64,000 nt of DNA from Acridotheres tristis (lineage: Eukaryota > Chordata > Aves > Passeriformes > Sturnidae): assembly GCA_037013685.1 (NCBI GenBank), contig CM072888.1, positions 15,442,216 through 15,506,215 of the forward strand, read 5' to 3'. The position numbers and the translations under genes are program-made. Positions 29,801-41,800 of the stretch are shown here, in pieces (position 1 is the first letter of the stretch; each line of letters starts with the position of its first letter). The notes under the pieces were generated by a model that made no database searches, was not told where the DNA came from, and worked only from the letters and a program-made list of their open reading frames with translations.

Positions 29801-32800
29801 GAATTCAGTTATCTCTCAGTGGGTGTACAGATAAGCTGGTTAAAACACAGGCTTTCAGGGCCATCCCAGTGTCTCTGTGGAATTTGGTTTCAGTCCAAAA
29901 CGAACAAAAACAATGAAATTGCTCATGTCAGAATTTTCCATGAGCTGGGAGCTGCCTTGACCCGAGAGGCAGCAGACGGTGTGTGTGAGGCATGGAGCAG
30001 CCCCGGGCTGTGCCCATGGGACGGCCGTGGAACCGGCCCAGCAGATTTGGAATGTCCCCTGCTGCAGCAGCCCGGGCTCACTGGGAGCTCTCTTGCCTTT
30101 CTCTTTGCCGGCCTGACTTGTGTTTTGGTGCAGGGGTGGGTGGAGAAGACCCTGCTGCCTTCCCCCTGGTGCTCAGCACCCCGGAGATTTGAAGGGGAGG
30201 CAGCACCATTCTCTCCAGGCTCCCAAGAGGAACTGACACAGGGTGGGAACAGCTCACTGCTAATGGGGCTGGCTGGGCCAAGCATGCAGGTTTTCCAGGA
30301 GTGGACTTTGTGCAAAGGGGTGCTTGTGGCCAGCTGGGGCTGTGGCTCACTGATGTCCTCTTTTGGGCTGGACATGCTGCCCCACCTTCCAGAGGTCACT
30401 TGGGAGGAACCTGTGCAAGGCTCATCCCCTACAACAGTAATGTGTCATTAAATGATGCTTCTTAGCCAGGAGCCTCCTTGCTCCAGCCAGGTCCACCCTG
30501 TGGCAGTCCCGGTGAGGTTTATCTGTTCGATTTAGGAAAGCAAATTAAAGAACTCTAAAATCCTTGTGCAGAGGGAAGTACCAGCATGTTTCACTGCAGG
30601 GCCCCATGCTAACAGCTGCTCACAGTTTCTTTTGGTGGGCTCATGATAACTTCTTAAAGACTCCGTCTGGGGGATCACGTGATTGTCTCAGATTTTGTTT
30701 GGAAAAAGGTGCTTTTTAGTCTCTGCAGAGGGCTCGTGAGGAAGCACTTGAAGTACCCAAATTCATTTTAGGAAATGGAGCCGCCATAAAAGAGATTAGG
30801 CTGTTTACCTGCTTTAGAAACTTTTATTTCAGGCTGCTGAAACAACTTTAAAAACTTGTGCAGCACCTGGGATGCCTGGATCCCTTCAATAAAAGAGATT
30901 AAAGCAATTGCGGTCTTAGCACTTTGGGTTATCGCCTCTTTCTCAGGCTGCTGATAGGCAGCACGCCTATGTAATGAGGCACAGGTTGTTGTTGTGCACT
31001 GCAGATGCAAGTTTTACTGGTCCTGCATGATTCCAGAGTCTTGGATATTCTTGAGTGCCACCTGCTGGCTTCCTGGTTATTAACTGGTTTTAGTTCCAAA
31101 CCATTTCTATGCACAGCGTTGGAAACTCTGCTCAGACAGCTGTAAATAAAATCCTAGCTCCAGGGAAGATCCCCTTGGTACCTCTGTGGATGAAGAGTGG
31201 AAATATTGTCTCTGTTTCACATCCAGTGAAATGGAGACATTTGATGGAAACTTCTCTGTCAGTTCTGCTGCCACTCTGGAGAGTGAGTATGCTCTTCTGT
31301 GGCCTGAAGTGGTTATGCTCAGATGATTTCTGCAGGTGAGGTTTTGGGTCAGAAATGAATTTATCTTGGATACTTAGTAGGAAGGGCTTAATGAACAGAA
31401 GGACTTTTCCCCACCTTACTCCCTGCAGTGATCTCCTGTTTGCTGGCTCCCAGAACAGTCCCAGCCATGAGCAGAGAGCAGCTCTGGGAGGTTTCTGTGG
31501 AATACTGGAGGCTGGCCTTGTTGTCCATCAGCCCCCAGCTCCACCATGCTTTCAGCAGCTCAAGACTGCAGCTGGTCCACTAGATGATGAGTGGAGAAAA
31601 GGTGGAGCATCCGAATGTTAATTGCATCTCTGAGGTGCACATCTGCACAGTTGGGTAGCCCTGCTTGTCTCCAGAGAAGTTTTGGACCACATTTTCCTCT
31701 CCTGGCCCATTTGAAAGCGTAGTTGTACTGCTGTCAGTAGCCAAATTCTTAGCTTGTTCCTTCTGTCCTGGCATCAGGAGCTGAACTCCCATCATCTCTG
31801 ACAAGAACAAAGTCTTTTCTCAAACAGAGTTTCTCTCCTTAAAAATGGCATGAGCCCTGGATCTGGGGGTGGTTGTAACACATCTGGGGATGGTCTGAGC
31901 TTCATGTCCGTGGTAAAACTGGGAACACACCCTCACATAATGCATGCAATGCAGGTTGGAAAAGACCTCTAAGATCATCAAAACCAACCATTAGCCTACA
32001 CTGCCAAGTCCACCACTAAACCATGTCCCTAAGCAGCACAACTGCACATCTTTTAAATCCACCCAGGGATGGAGACTCCATCACTTCCCGGGGCAGCTTG
32101 TTCATCCCTCAGGTGTTCCTGAGTCTTTTTCAGAATCCTGCTCCGAGGTGGTCTCCTGTTGAGAACACTCCTGCCTGTTGGATGTTTTCCCTTCCCCGAT
32201 GTTCACTCCTCTCTTGTTTTTACTTGTTGCTGGAGATGGTTCCTTAAGGTCTTGTCCGTCACAATGTTCAGCTCTAAGTATGTGGTTTTGTTCCTTATCC
32301 TGATTTAATTCCCTGTGCATTGGTGGTGCTCCTGTGTTGTTTCCCTGTGTTCTGTGTGCTGCACATGTGATCACTGCGAGCACGGCAAAGGAATGGGAAA
32401 AAATTCCATTCCATGTGTGTGCTGAGCTCTGGATGTATGTGATGGTCCTTTGGTCCTGTTGCTCTCAGGAGTGGGCTCAAGACACTCCTGAAGAGTTTCT
32501 GCAGTGGCAATGGATGAGTGAGCACTGAAGCTGTGTGTGCTTGGCTTCGGGGTGTTCACCCAGCACAAAGCACTGCTGGGCTGCTCTGAGACGTGCTCCA
32601 GCCAAGCCACAAGAACAGCAAGCATTCTTTCCCTTTGATCTGTGTGATGAGGACAGAGATGACAGCTGGATCTAGCAAAGGTAGAAATCTCTGTCTGAAT
32701 TTGCATTGTTGGCATTTGGGCTGCCCCCTGACACTGTGGGTTTGGGAGAGGCATCCCTGTGAAGCAGCTCCGTGAAGGGAAAGTTTCTTGGCACCCCCAG

Positions 32801-35800
32801 AGCTGGCTGTAGCAAACAAACAAAAGCCCAGCCAAAGGCCACAAAAGCATAAAGTGCTTTCTTTAGCCAGTCCACCAGTACCTGAGCTGTTGCAGGCGGC
32901 TCTGGGGAGTCATCAGGGATTTCTGGCTCTAGCTTTTTATCTTTGGTTACTTGTGCAGGTGGGGATGGCAGAATACAGGCTCTGAGGAGTTTCAGTGGAT
33001 GAGTCAGGATGAACTTTTCTGCAGGAGAAGTCTCAAGGGGCTTACTGCATTGAATTTAGTGTGGTTCCTCATCTCTGTCACTCCACCTACCCTCCCTGCA
33101 GTCATAGTTGTAACTAACTTGTAGCTAACACTGATGTTATAATTGAAGCCAAGCCATTTCTTGTAATCAGATTTTATTTTTACCACGTAGGCTGACAATA
33201 AAATGTGCTGCCCCACTGGAGAGTGAAACATTACCAATTACTGTGCTAAGTAAAGCAAAGCTGATGTGAAACAGAAAGGAAGGCTGTTTGTGATGGGGAA
33301 TTATGTGCCTGCCATCCCTCTTGTGCAGGGGCCTCAGCAGCAGGAGGATTTTCCTCAAGACATTTTTGGACAGTGGCATCTCAGATGATGTTCTGAGTGC
33401 TGGAGCTTGCTGGAGGAGCAGAGCTGGGCTGTGGCAGGGCTGTTTGTGCTGGAGGGACACAGTGAGGAGTCATTGGGGGAGTGTGGGGAGCAGTCATCTG
33501 GTGAGTGTCCCCGGGGAGCATCAGCCTGCCCACACACACAAGGTCTCCTCCTCTGTCCTGGCATTGTCCTCCAACCTGACAGCTCTGGCTAACTGACCTG
33601 TTGGGTGCAGGGGGCATGTGCCTTCTAATTTTAATGAGATTTAGCACTTGCAGCCCAGATCTGAGGCTGAAACTGCCAAGAGAGAAAGTTGGAAGAGGTA
33701 ATTTTTTGCAACAGGTTTTGCTCTGAGCTGTGTTTGGTTTTGAAAGGGGGAAGAAAAGGTGCAGCAGCTGGTGGCATACAAGTGGAGCAGACACAAAGCA
33801 CGTAGGCAAGGTACAGTGATACAGAAGGAAACATCATCTGGACTGTGAAATCCTGGAAAGTCAGACCCATGAGATCTCTGCTTCGGTGGTCATGGGGAGG
33901 GCACTGGGTCAGAGCAGGGCATTCCCCTGTCATGTACCTGGTTCTGCACAGGGTGAGCTTTGGCTTTGTCCCTTTTTGGACGGGGATGCTAAACAATAAC
34001 TAAACAATAACTAAACCTTCTTCCTCAGGGCAGAGCTGCCTGCTGAATGCAAGGCTCTGGGGTGCTGTGCTAATGGCTTAACCATACTATTTCTTTACTC
34101 TGTCCCTGAAAAAAAAGAGGTAAAATTGGCATTTATTCTGTCTTAGCATTTATAGAGCACTTAAAACCCACCAGAGCTGGAGTCAGTGTGCAGATTGAGG
34201 ACAGCAGTGAGGTCACTGGGAAAGAAGTGAAATCTACCCGTGGTTTTGTGATGCTGCAGGACCCAGCTGAACTGAGACAGGCTACACAGAAGCACCAAAA
34301 ATTTCAGAGAAGCCAAAAAACATCTTCCAGCCTTCTCTTTTGATCTAAAAATATATGTAAGCTGTTTGGCATCTTAAGGCAGTCTTCAGTTGGTGAGTTC
34401 AGGGAATCTGTATTTCCTTCCTAGGGGAGTTCTAGCATTGGCTGGAATAATTGCCGTCAGCCACGGTTTCTGTTGCTCTATTGTCTTGATTGGCTGCAGT
34501 TGTCAATATGCACATTTCTGCTATTCCAACCGGAATAAAGTCTTTTGTATACTCAGCCAAAAGTGCTGGCTCTGGAGAATGTTCCTGAAAATGCAGATGC
34601 AGGCATGTGCATCCAGGCAGAGGCAGCCTGGATTTCATGAGCTGGTGATGGCAGAGCCAAGGGGATGTGATAGATGGCTTCTCCTGGAGCTCCACCATGG
34701 TACAGAGGGGCAGGATCAGGGCATCATCAGAAATCATCTCTGCAGCTCTGAAAATCCACTTCCCCTTTGCCTTTGATGTGCTTCCTCTTATCTCTGTCTC
34801 TCTTGGCTCAATTTAGAGTAGCTCAGAGGATGTGTAGATCTAATTTTAGATGAAACTTTCTGGCTTGAGCTTTCACATGCTTGGTCTCCACAGGAAAGCA
34901 CGGCTCCCTGTGAGAGCTGGCATGACCTGTATGGTGGGCGGCCCAGGGAATTGCTGCTGCTGCACGCCAGTGCTTTTTAATTCTCATTTGCTCGCTTGAA
35001 TCCAGCCCAAGGAGCTTTTGATGCCAGCCTTTGATAGTTAGCAGGGCTCAGTGAGCAGAGGGTTGGCTAGCAGAGCAGTGTTTCCTTCCCAAAGAGCCCA
35101 GGGCCAGAACACTAATTCAACATCACTTCTTGGCAGCAATTTAAAGACTAAGGTGAAAATTTCTTCCTCCTTAATAAATGTAGTTCCAGGTCAGGAAATA
35201 AGGCCTTTTTAGTAGGATACTGCAAGTTAAATGGTATGTTACTGCTCCCTGGTGTCTCTTTGCTGTGGAGGAAGAGACGTCCAAGGTTTCCCTGGAGTTT
35301 AGCAGTAGAGATGTGTACTGGGGACTTGATATCTAATCTACATCTAAGAATGCTGCATGTTCACCCTGGCCCTTCCACTGGTGCAGTGCATGACATCAGC
35401 CAGCATTTTGAACTGAGGTGTTTGGAAAGATTGCTGGCCTGATTTGGGGTAGGAAAACTTTCCTTTCTGAGGGCAGACATGGCATTTTAAGAAAATGTAT
35501 CCCCAAACTTGACATTATCTAATGAAAGCATAAAGGAGCACAGGAGGCACCACAAGATTACCAGCTGCATTTCTGGTCTGAGCCCTGATGTTGAATCCAA
35601 AGAGAATCTTCTACCTCTGTCTGTGTGTATAGAGAAGTGGAGGATCTTTTAGGAGTTCAGAAGAGACCAGGCATGGTGCAGCTACTGAAATGGGTGGTAG
35701 TGCTGCCCCGAATTTCAGTGGGAATGAAGTTTGGTACCACTTGTCACTACTGGAAGCACGTTCCCTGGTTTGGTCGTATTAGTCCTAAATCTGCCACTGA

Positions 35801-38800
35801 ATAACAGCAAAACCCCACAAGTGAGGAGGAGAAGGCAGATACTGGATATGCAGATGTAATTTAATTTTTAGAAAGGAAAAGTTCCAGGAGTGTTACATAT
35901 TTATAGCAGTCAGACAGCTTTGCATGTTTGTGCTTGAGCAACTTGCTGCTTGTATGTCTCACGCAGTTCTTGCAGCACAATGGAAAACTTTGGGTTTGAC
36001 TAATTTGGTTAGTAAAAATTCCCAAACAAGCAATTTTTATCTGATTGAGTAAGCACGGGATGCTGGTGTGTAAGCAGACAAAAGTTTCATGTCTATTCCT
36101 GTAATTTTTAATCCTCAAATAGTTTTCAATACAAATGAGTCAAGTTGTGATATCCTTTTATATACGGGGAGAAAAAATGGCTTGTGCTAAGACGAATATT
36201 TCTCAGCAGCTTGCTTGAGACTTTGCTGGCTACTGTGGAGAGAAAATTTACAACAAATGGTGTCATGTCACGAGTTGTTGTTATCGTGAACAGCATTTTA
36301 AGGTCAGCTGTCTCCAGCTATCCTCTTGTTGAAGAGGTAACTTCAACTCTTGTTAAAGAGGTAACCTGTTAAAGAGGTTACCTCTTCTTGTTGAAGAGGT
36401 AGCAGATGTCTACAGGTGAAGCACAGCCCTTGCATTTGTTAAATTTAATTCCCCAAGCAAAAGATGTGCTTTCTTTGCCATTAGTGTGATTTGAATTCAC
36501 GTCTGAGGAAGTTTCTCCTTCCTATATCCATGGGATCTCACCTCCTGATCCTTGAACTGCTGGAGACACAGTGTGGGTTTGCAAAAATATATAAGCCTTT
36601 TCTGAATGTAACTTCAGGCTAGGCCTAGGAATGTGTCAGACCTTGTAGGCTAAGCAATATTGGGAATGTCTTGTCCATCAGAACAGAGTGCTGTGTGCTT
36701 CTGAAGCTGTCCTCAAAAAGATGGCAGTAGAAGAGCTAAGGTTTTTCCAAAATAGCAACTAGAGGGCCAAGACACCACTGAAGGAGGAGCTTCCTGAGCA
36801 CGTACAAAATAGTGCTGGGGTTGGTTGTGAGCAGGTCTTTACATCAGAGCGTTGGCAGGAGGGGACAGCAGCCAGCACAGGACTAAATGGAGCTGATGGC
36901 CTCAGAGCAAGACACAAAACCAAGGCCCTGACCCTTGGTGGCTATCCTGACCCAAGTTCTGTCACCCTCCTGGTCAGAGCAAGTGATAACAACTCTGGGA
37001 CAGCCTACAGTAATTGCTTGCCTTGGTAATTACTTTTCACATCCTCTCTGTGCAAAATGTCACATCTTAAAGTCCAGACGACTTGAAGTGTGCAGGCAGT
37101 GCTAGTGCAACAATTGCTGGCCTGTGTTGTCTTTTTTTTTCCTTTTAAAATTTATTTTAAAATTTTTCTTTAATTCAGTCTCCTCTGCATACAAACTCCC
37201 CTTAGCCCTGTTAGAAGAAAGTATGGGGCCAGGTGAGCCACTGCTATGATCTCACAAGGCCTGCCCTCTGTCTTGTTTGAAGGGATGAGTACTTTCCCCC
37301 ACGTTTTTCCCCATTGTTGGTTCTGGAGAGACTGAGAGTTTCTGCCCTGCTTGCTGGCACTGATGTAATACACCCCAATCCTGGCTGATGTAAGATGTGT
37401 CATCACTTGACTTAAAACCAAGTCTGCTCCAGGACCAGAAAAAAGTTTCTTACTTGCTGTAACATGCAAAAAGCTCAAAGGTTCACAGAAGTTGCCCAGT
37501 CCCAAAGTGTGTTTGGGAAATAGGGCTGTGGTGGGATCTGTGTTTAGAACAACTCACAGAGAGCAAACTGTGAGGATAGTGGTTCTCCAGGCAAGTGCCA
37601 GGTGCAGAGAAGTCACCTTGCTGTGGTTGAATGCAGTGTTCAAGTCCCTGTGAAGGGACTGGGAACCACATGGGAGAGAGATGCTGGCAGTGAGACTGTC
37701 AAGGGCTGATTCCCTTCCCTGCTCCCAGCCCTGCTGTCCCTCCTGTCCGTGCCATCTATGCACAGGGATCAGGGATCAGAGCCATTGGGTGTGAGCTGGT
37801 GCCAGGCTCCGTGTGCTGCCACCCCATGGGAACAGCTGTGTGACATTATTCTGTATTTTAAAGATTATTTGTGTGCTGACAGTAATGCTGTTGTGAATGT
37901 GCAGTTGATTTTGTTTCACTGCTCCTATTTTCCTGTCTGATGTATCGTCCCTCTGAGATAATTGTGATTTGCTCCATCTAACTGGGTTATGTTTGACATT
38001 GGTGACGTGTGGATAGTTGCTATCCCACAGTGTCTCCTTGTCATCTGTGCTGAACAAGGATATCCAGTCATCTCCTGGCTTACAGGATGTCTGTTCAGAT
38101 ATGCAGAGTGAACCCAGACTTTGTTGAGCATCTTCTTTTGGTTGATTTATTTTTTTTAATAACGAGCTAAAAGTCAAAATCAATCTGCAATGTGCTGGGT
38201 TCACAAACAATAAATACATGCCTTTCTAATGTGGTCCCAGCTTTCAGAAACAGAAGTTCTAATTTTGATATTTAGCTTAAAACAGAATTGAAATTTTCGG
38301 GGGGTGAGATCTGCTCCAATTTAACCAGCCACTAAGATCAGAGGATTATTTCCTGATGCCTGTGAAGTAAATACAGACTGTGGCAACATCTCTCCATGTC
38401 TTTATAAGAAGCCAGTTCCCTGGATACTGAGATTTTCAGAAGAGTTTGGCACTGGGCTTAGTAAAGCTTTTCTGGAAATCCAGCTATGGGCATAACGAGT
38501 TGTTCTGAAAAAGGTGCTTCAAATGTTTGATATTGTTGATTTCCTATCCATTTTTTAACTATTTGCTTGGTGTAGTTTTCATTGCTTCTGTCTGACAGTG
38601 AGATGTACCTCTGTGCCTGCTGTTCAAAATCATACTCATGTCTTGCTGCCTTATCATATGGCCCACTGGGAATATTTTATGGACTGTTGCTGATCCTCCT
38701 TTCAGGCTCCTGCTTCCCCAAGCTTCTCATCCTCATCACAAATCCCTGTCTCCAATTACTGCTCTCCAAACTACATTACTTTGCTTTGTCTTTACTTTGA

Positions 38801-41800
38801 GCCTTTCCTTCCCGGTTTCTGCCTGGATCCTTCCATGTTTTCTTAGCTCTCTCACTGCTGCTCCAAAAATAGCATCATCCACTGTTCTAATTAGCATGCT
38901 GTTTGCCTTTGTTTCAGGTCATTAATAAGGATGTTGAATAAAAATCTTCTGCCTATTGATTCTGGCATGTTCCCATAAATAGCATTTGTGCACAGGCACA
39001 GTGTATTGGAAGCCTAGCAACCCGCCAGCTCCCTGCCTGCACATCACTTTAACCTCGTATGTCTTGTCTCTCTTGTCCTTTTGCACAGGTTTACTCCCTG
39101 TTTTCTCTTCCCCCCTTTCCTCTTTGTTCCCTCTTCTAAGTGGCTCTCCCCCTGCTCCAGTTCTGAATAATTTTGCTCTTATGCTGTGCTCTGTCGAGTG
39201 AGCTGGTTGGAAATGCTCCTGTCAGACCTTAGCAGAACACGCAGAGGACACATCCAGCTGTTTTACCAATTTCCTCTTTGTACATTAGCTCCCCCACTAA
39301 ATTGAAAAGAAATATAACATTAATTGTTTGAATTGTAGGTTGTTAATTGGTACTTTTCTTGTGGCTTTATTTCTCCCCCTTTTTCTCTGCAATAAATATT
39401 ATTTACTCATTATTACTTAGGAAACCTGTTTAGCTACATTTTTAAGAGGGTGTTTTCAGTATAAGGAGGAATTACTATTAACTGTCTGCTTTGCTCCACA
39501 TTGCAATCCTTTTGTGTTTCACTGACATGTTGACCCCCTACACACAGTCCCTGAAAATGGGACAGGTAAGCAAGCAGTGGCTTTCTTCTCATACAGTTAC
39601 AATATGCATAACTAATATATAATCAAGTGGTTGGTAGTCTGATTTTTTATTTGAGATCCTGATTTATTCTGCAAAGGAGAACTTGAGACCTATTCTTTAC
39701 ATAGCAAATATTTGTTATCTTGGCTATTTATACATTGGAAATTAGTGGTCAAATATTATTTTCGGGCACCTTAATTGCTGTAAGAATCACAAAACTTGCT
39801 ATCACTAAACAGTGCATTTGTCTGACAGGATTTGTTTCTGCTCTGATGCTGAACCTCTTGAGTAATTTTGTTTGTTTGTTTCTGGGGATGTTCCAACCCT
39901 CGGGATTTATATTAGGAAGATTCCTGCTCTTATGATTCCTCCTCTGCAAAGCCAAAAAATAGGCATGGTGCGTGGGTATAAGCCCCAGCTGTTTCCTTGA
40001 TCACTTGAGCACTGCAGGGGTGGGCTGGGTCTGGCAAGTCCCCGTGGGGCTGGAAAGGGCCAGAGAGTTTTGTCTCTGATTGTGTTTAGTGCAGATATTC
40101 CATATGGTCTGTTACCTACCACTCAGCCTCCTCCTTACACTGGACAGAGAAGGGAAGTGAAATCAACCCTAACGTCACATATCTCTCACTTTACCCATTT
40201 ATCTTTCATTCTCGTTTAAGCATTCCTGATTAAGATAGATGGGTGCCCTTGAGAAGCATTTGGTCAATTAAATGATTTGTTGCTTTGAAGTGGGAGAAAA
40301 GCCCCCTTGTGCTTTAAGGAAGCAAAGAAACTGCTGAAGCTGGGAGATTCCAGCCCATGACTAGCAGGAGGTTAATCAGTCATAAAGCCCACTGAAAATA
40401 TGTTCCTGTAATGATTCAGGACTCTAACCTTAATATTTTTATGTTAGCTGGATAATGTCAGTATTCTGTGTGTCACAGATCTGTTCCCACTATTACAGTC
40501 ATTTGAGTGATTTGGAGGGCTTTATTTAGTGATGTTTCTGCACAGCTCAACATCACACACAGCAAATGGTGGGATAGGTTTTCCCTAATTTCATAGAAGT
40601 CCAAATCCTTGCTCTAACAAGGCATATGCAAGAACTGGAACTCTGTAGTAGAGACTGGAGTGTGAAGAATTGTGGTGTCAGCTTTTTTATTGATCTTAGA
40701 GTAATCTCTAAATTCAGCAAAATCTGTAGATAATGTGCCGAGAAAATGCATGATTTTAGTTCATTTCTGTAGCTCTCTTCAGGTAAGTAGAAATTTTAAT
40801 TTCATTATAGACTTCAGTGCACTGGGCAAAACAGGACAAATGAGCCTTTCTAGGAGTACCATGAGCACTCAGCCTGCTGAAAATCAGAATTGTCTCTTGA
40901 ATAGTGGCACCCAAAGCAGGTTTTAGAGAGGCATCATCTTTACTGGGACTATTCTGACTCCAGCTGTCCACTGCATCTTGTGAGAAAGGCTTTGGTTTGC
41001 TGTACAGGGGATGACAGGGATTTTGGCCATGGACATAATGACAAGCAGTTTGGGTAAATCTGTTTTTGATGGATCCACCAGCGGAGTGGAAAAGTCCATT
41101 TGCTTCTTCAGTCTGCAAGAGTGACAATCAACTTGAAATATGGTTGCTGTTATTTTCCCAAATATCTTTCCATTCTATTTGCTCTCAGATGCTGCAATTT
41201 CAAGCACTGTGAGCTGGGAGTTGATAGAGGGACACAGTAGACACACACCTACATATACACTTGTTTTCTTTTTGCAAAGACAAATGTTTTACATTGCATA
41301 CTGAAAAAAAACAGACTGTGAATTCCCGTCAAGCCACTGCCTGTCTAACAGGACAGACTCCTGTGCAGACACAAGTACAAATCCCCTTTTTGGGGATCTC
41401 GTTTTCCCTATTACTTCTGGTATCTCTATTTAGGTATTTGAAATAGGCTGTTTTAACCAAAACATATCTGTGTGCATAGGGTGGCAGGGATCCCTGACTA
41501 AATAACACATTGCTGCAGATGGTGTAAATTGAAGTTGTCCTGTAAGATCTTTAATGCTTGAATCTGGTCTAGTTTTAATTTTACACTTGCAAAATAAGCC
41601 TGTCCTCCTTAGGCAAAGAGTCGGTGAGGCAGAGGTGGGCTGAGCACCTCACTTCCTGTCTGCCCAGCCTCGTCTCCTGAGTGACCCTGCAGGTGTTGGC
41701 AGGCAGGGCAACGAGCATCTTTACACCAAGGCGAGCACAGATAATGTCAGCTGGCCCCGCGGCACACGCTGTGTTTTGTTTTTGTGTCTTTCAGCGTATT

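Larger units (their letters stand above)
26890..41794 (+). other. SCD5: SCD5 intron 1, 14.9 kb
   Basis: Contains an old CR1 LINE fragment (31951-32110), a hairpin-forming repeat cluster (36325-36403), a duplicated motif pair (30786-30954), a 284-codon chance-like ORF (29597-30451) and AT-rich, conserved-looking stretches near 29.5, 39.3 and 40.2 kb. No nested gene is recognised. The human counterpart gene is far longer, so the intron is compact here. Confidence 0.8.
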
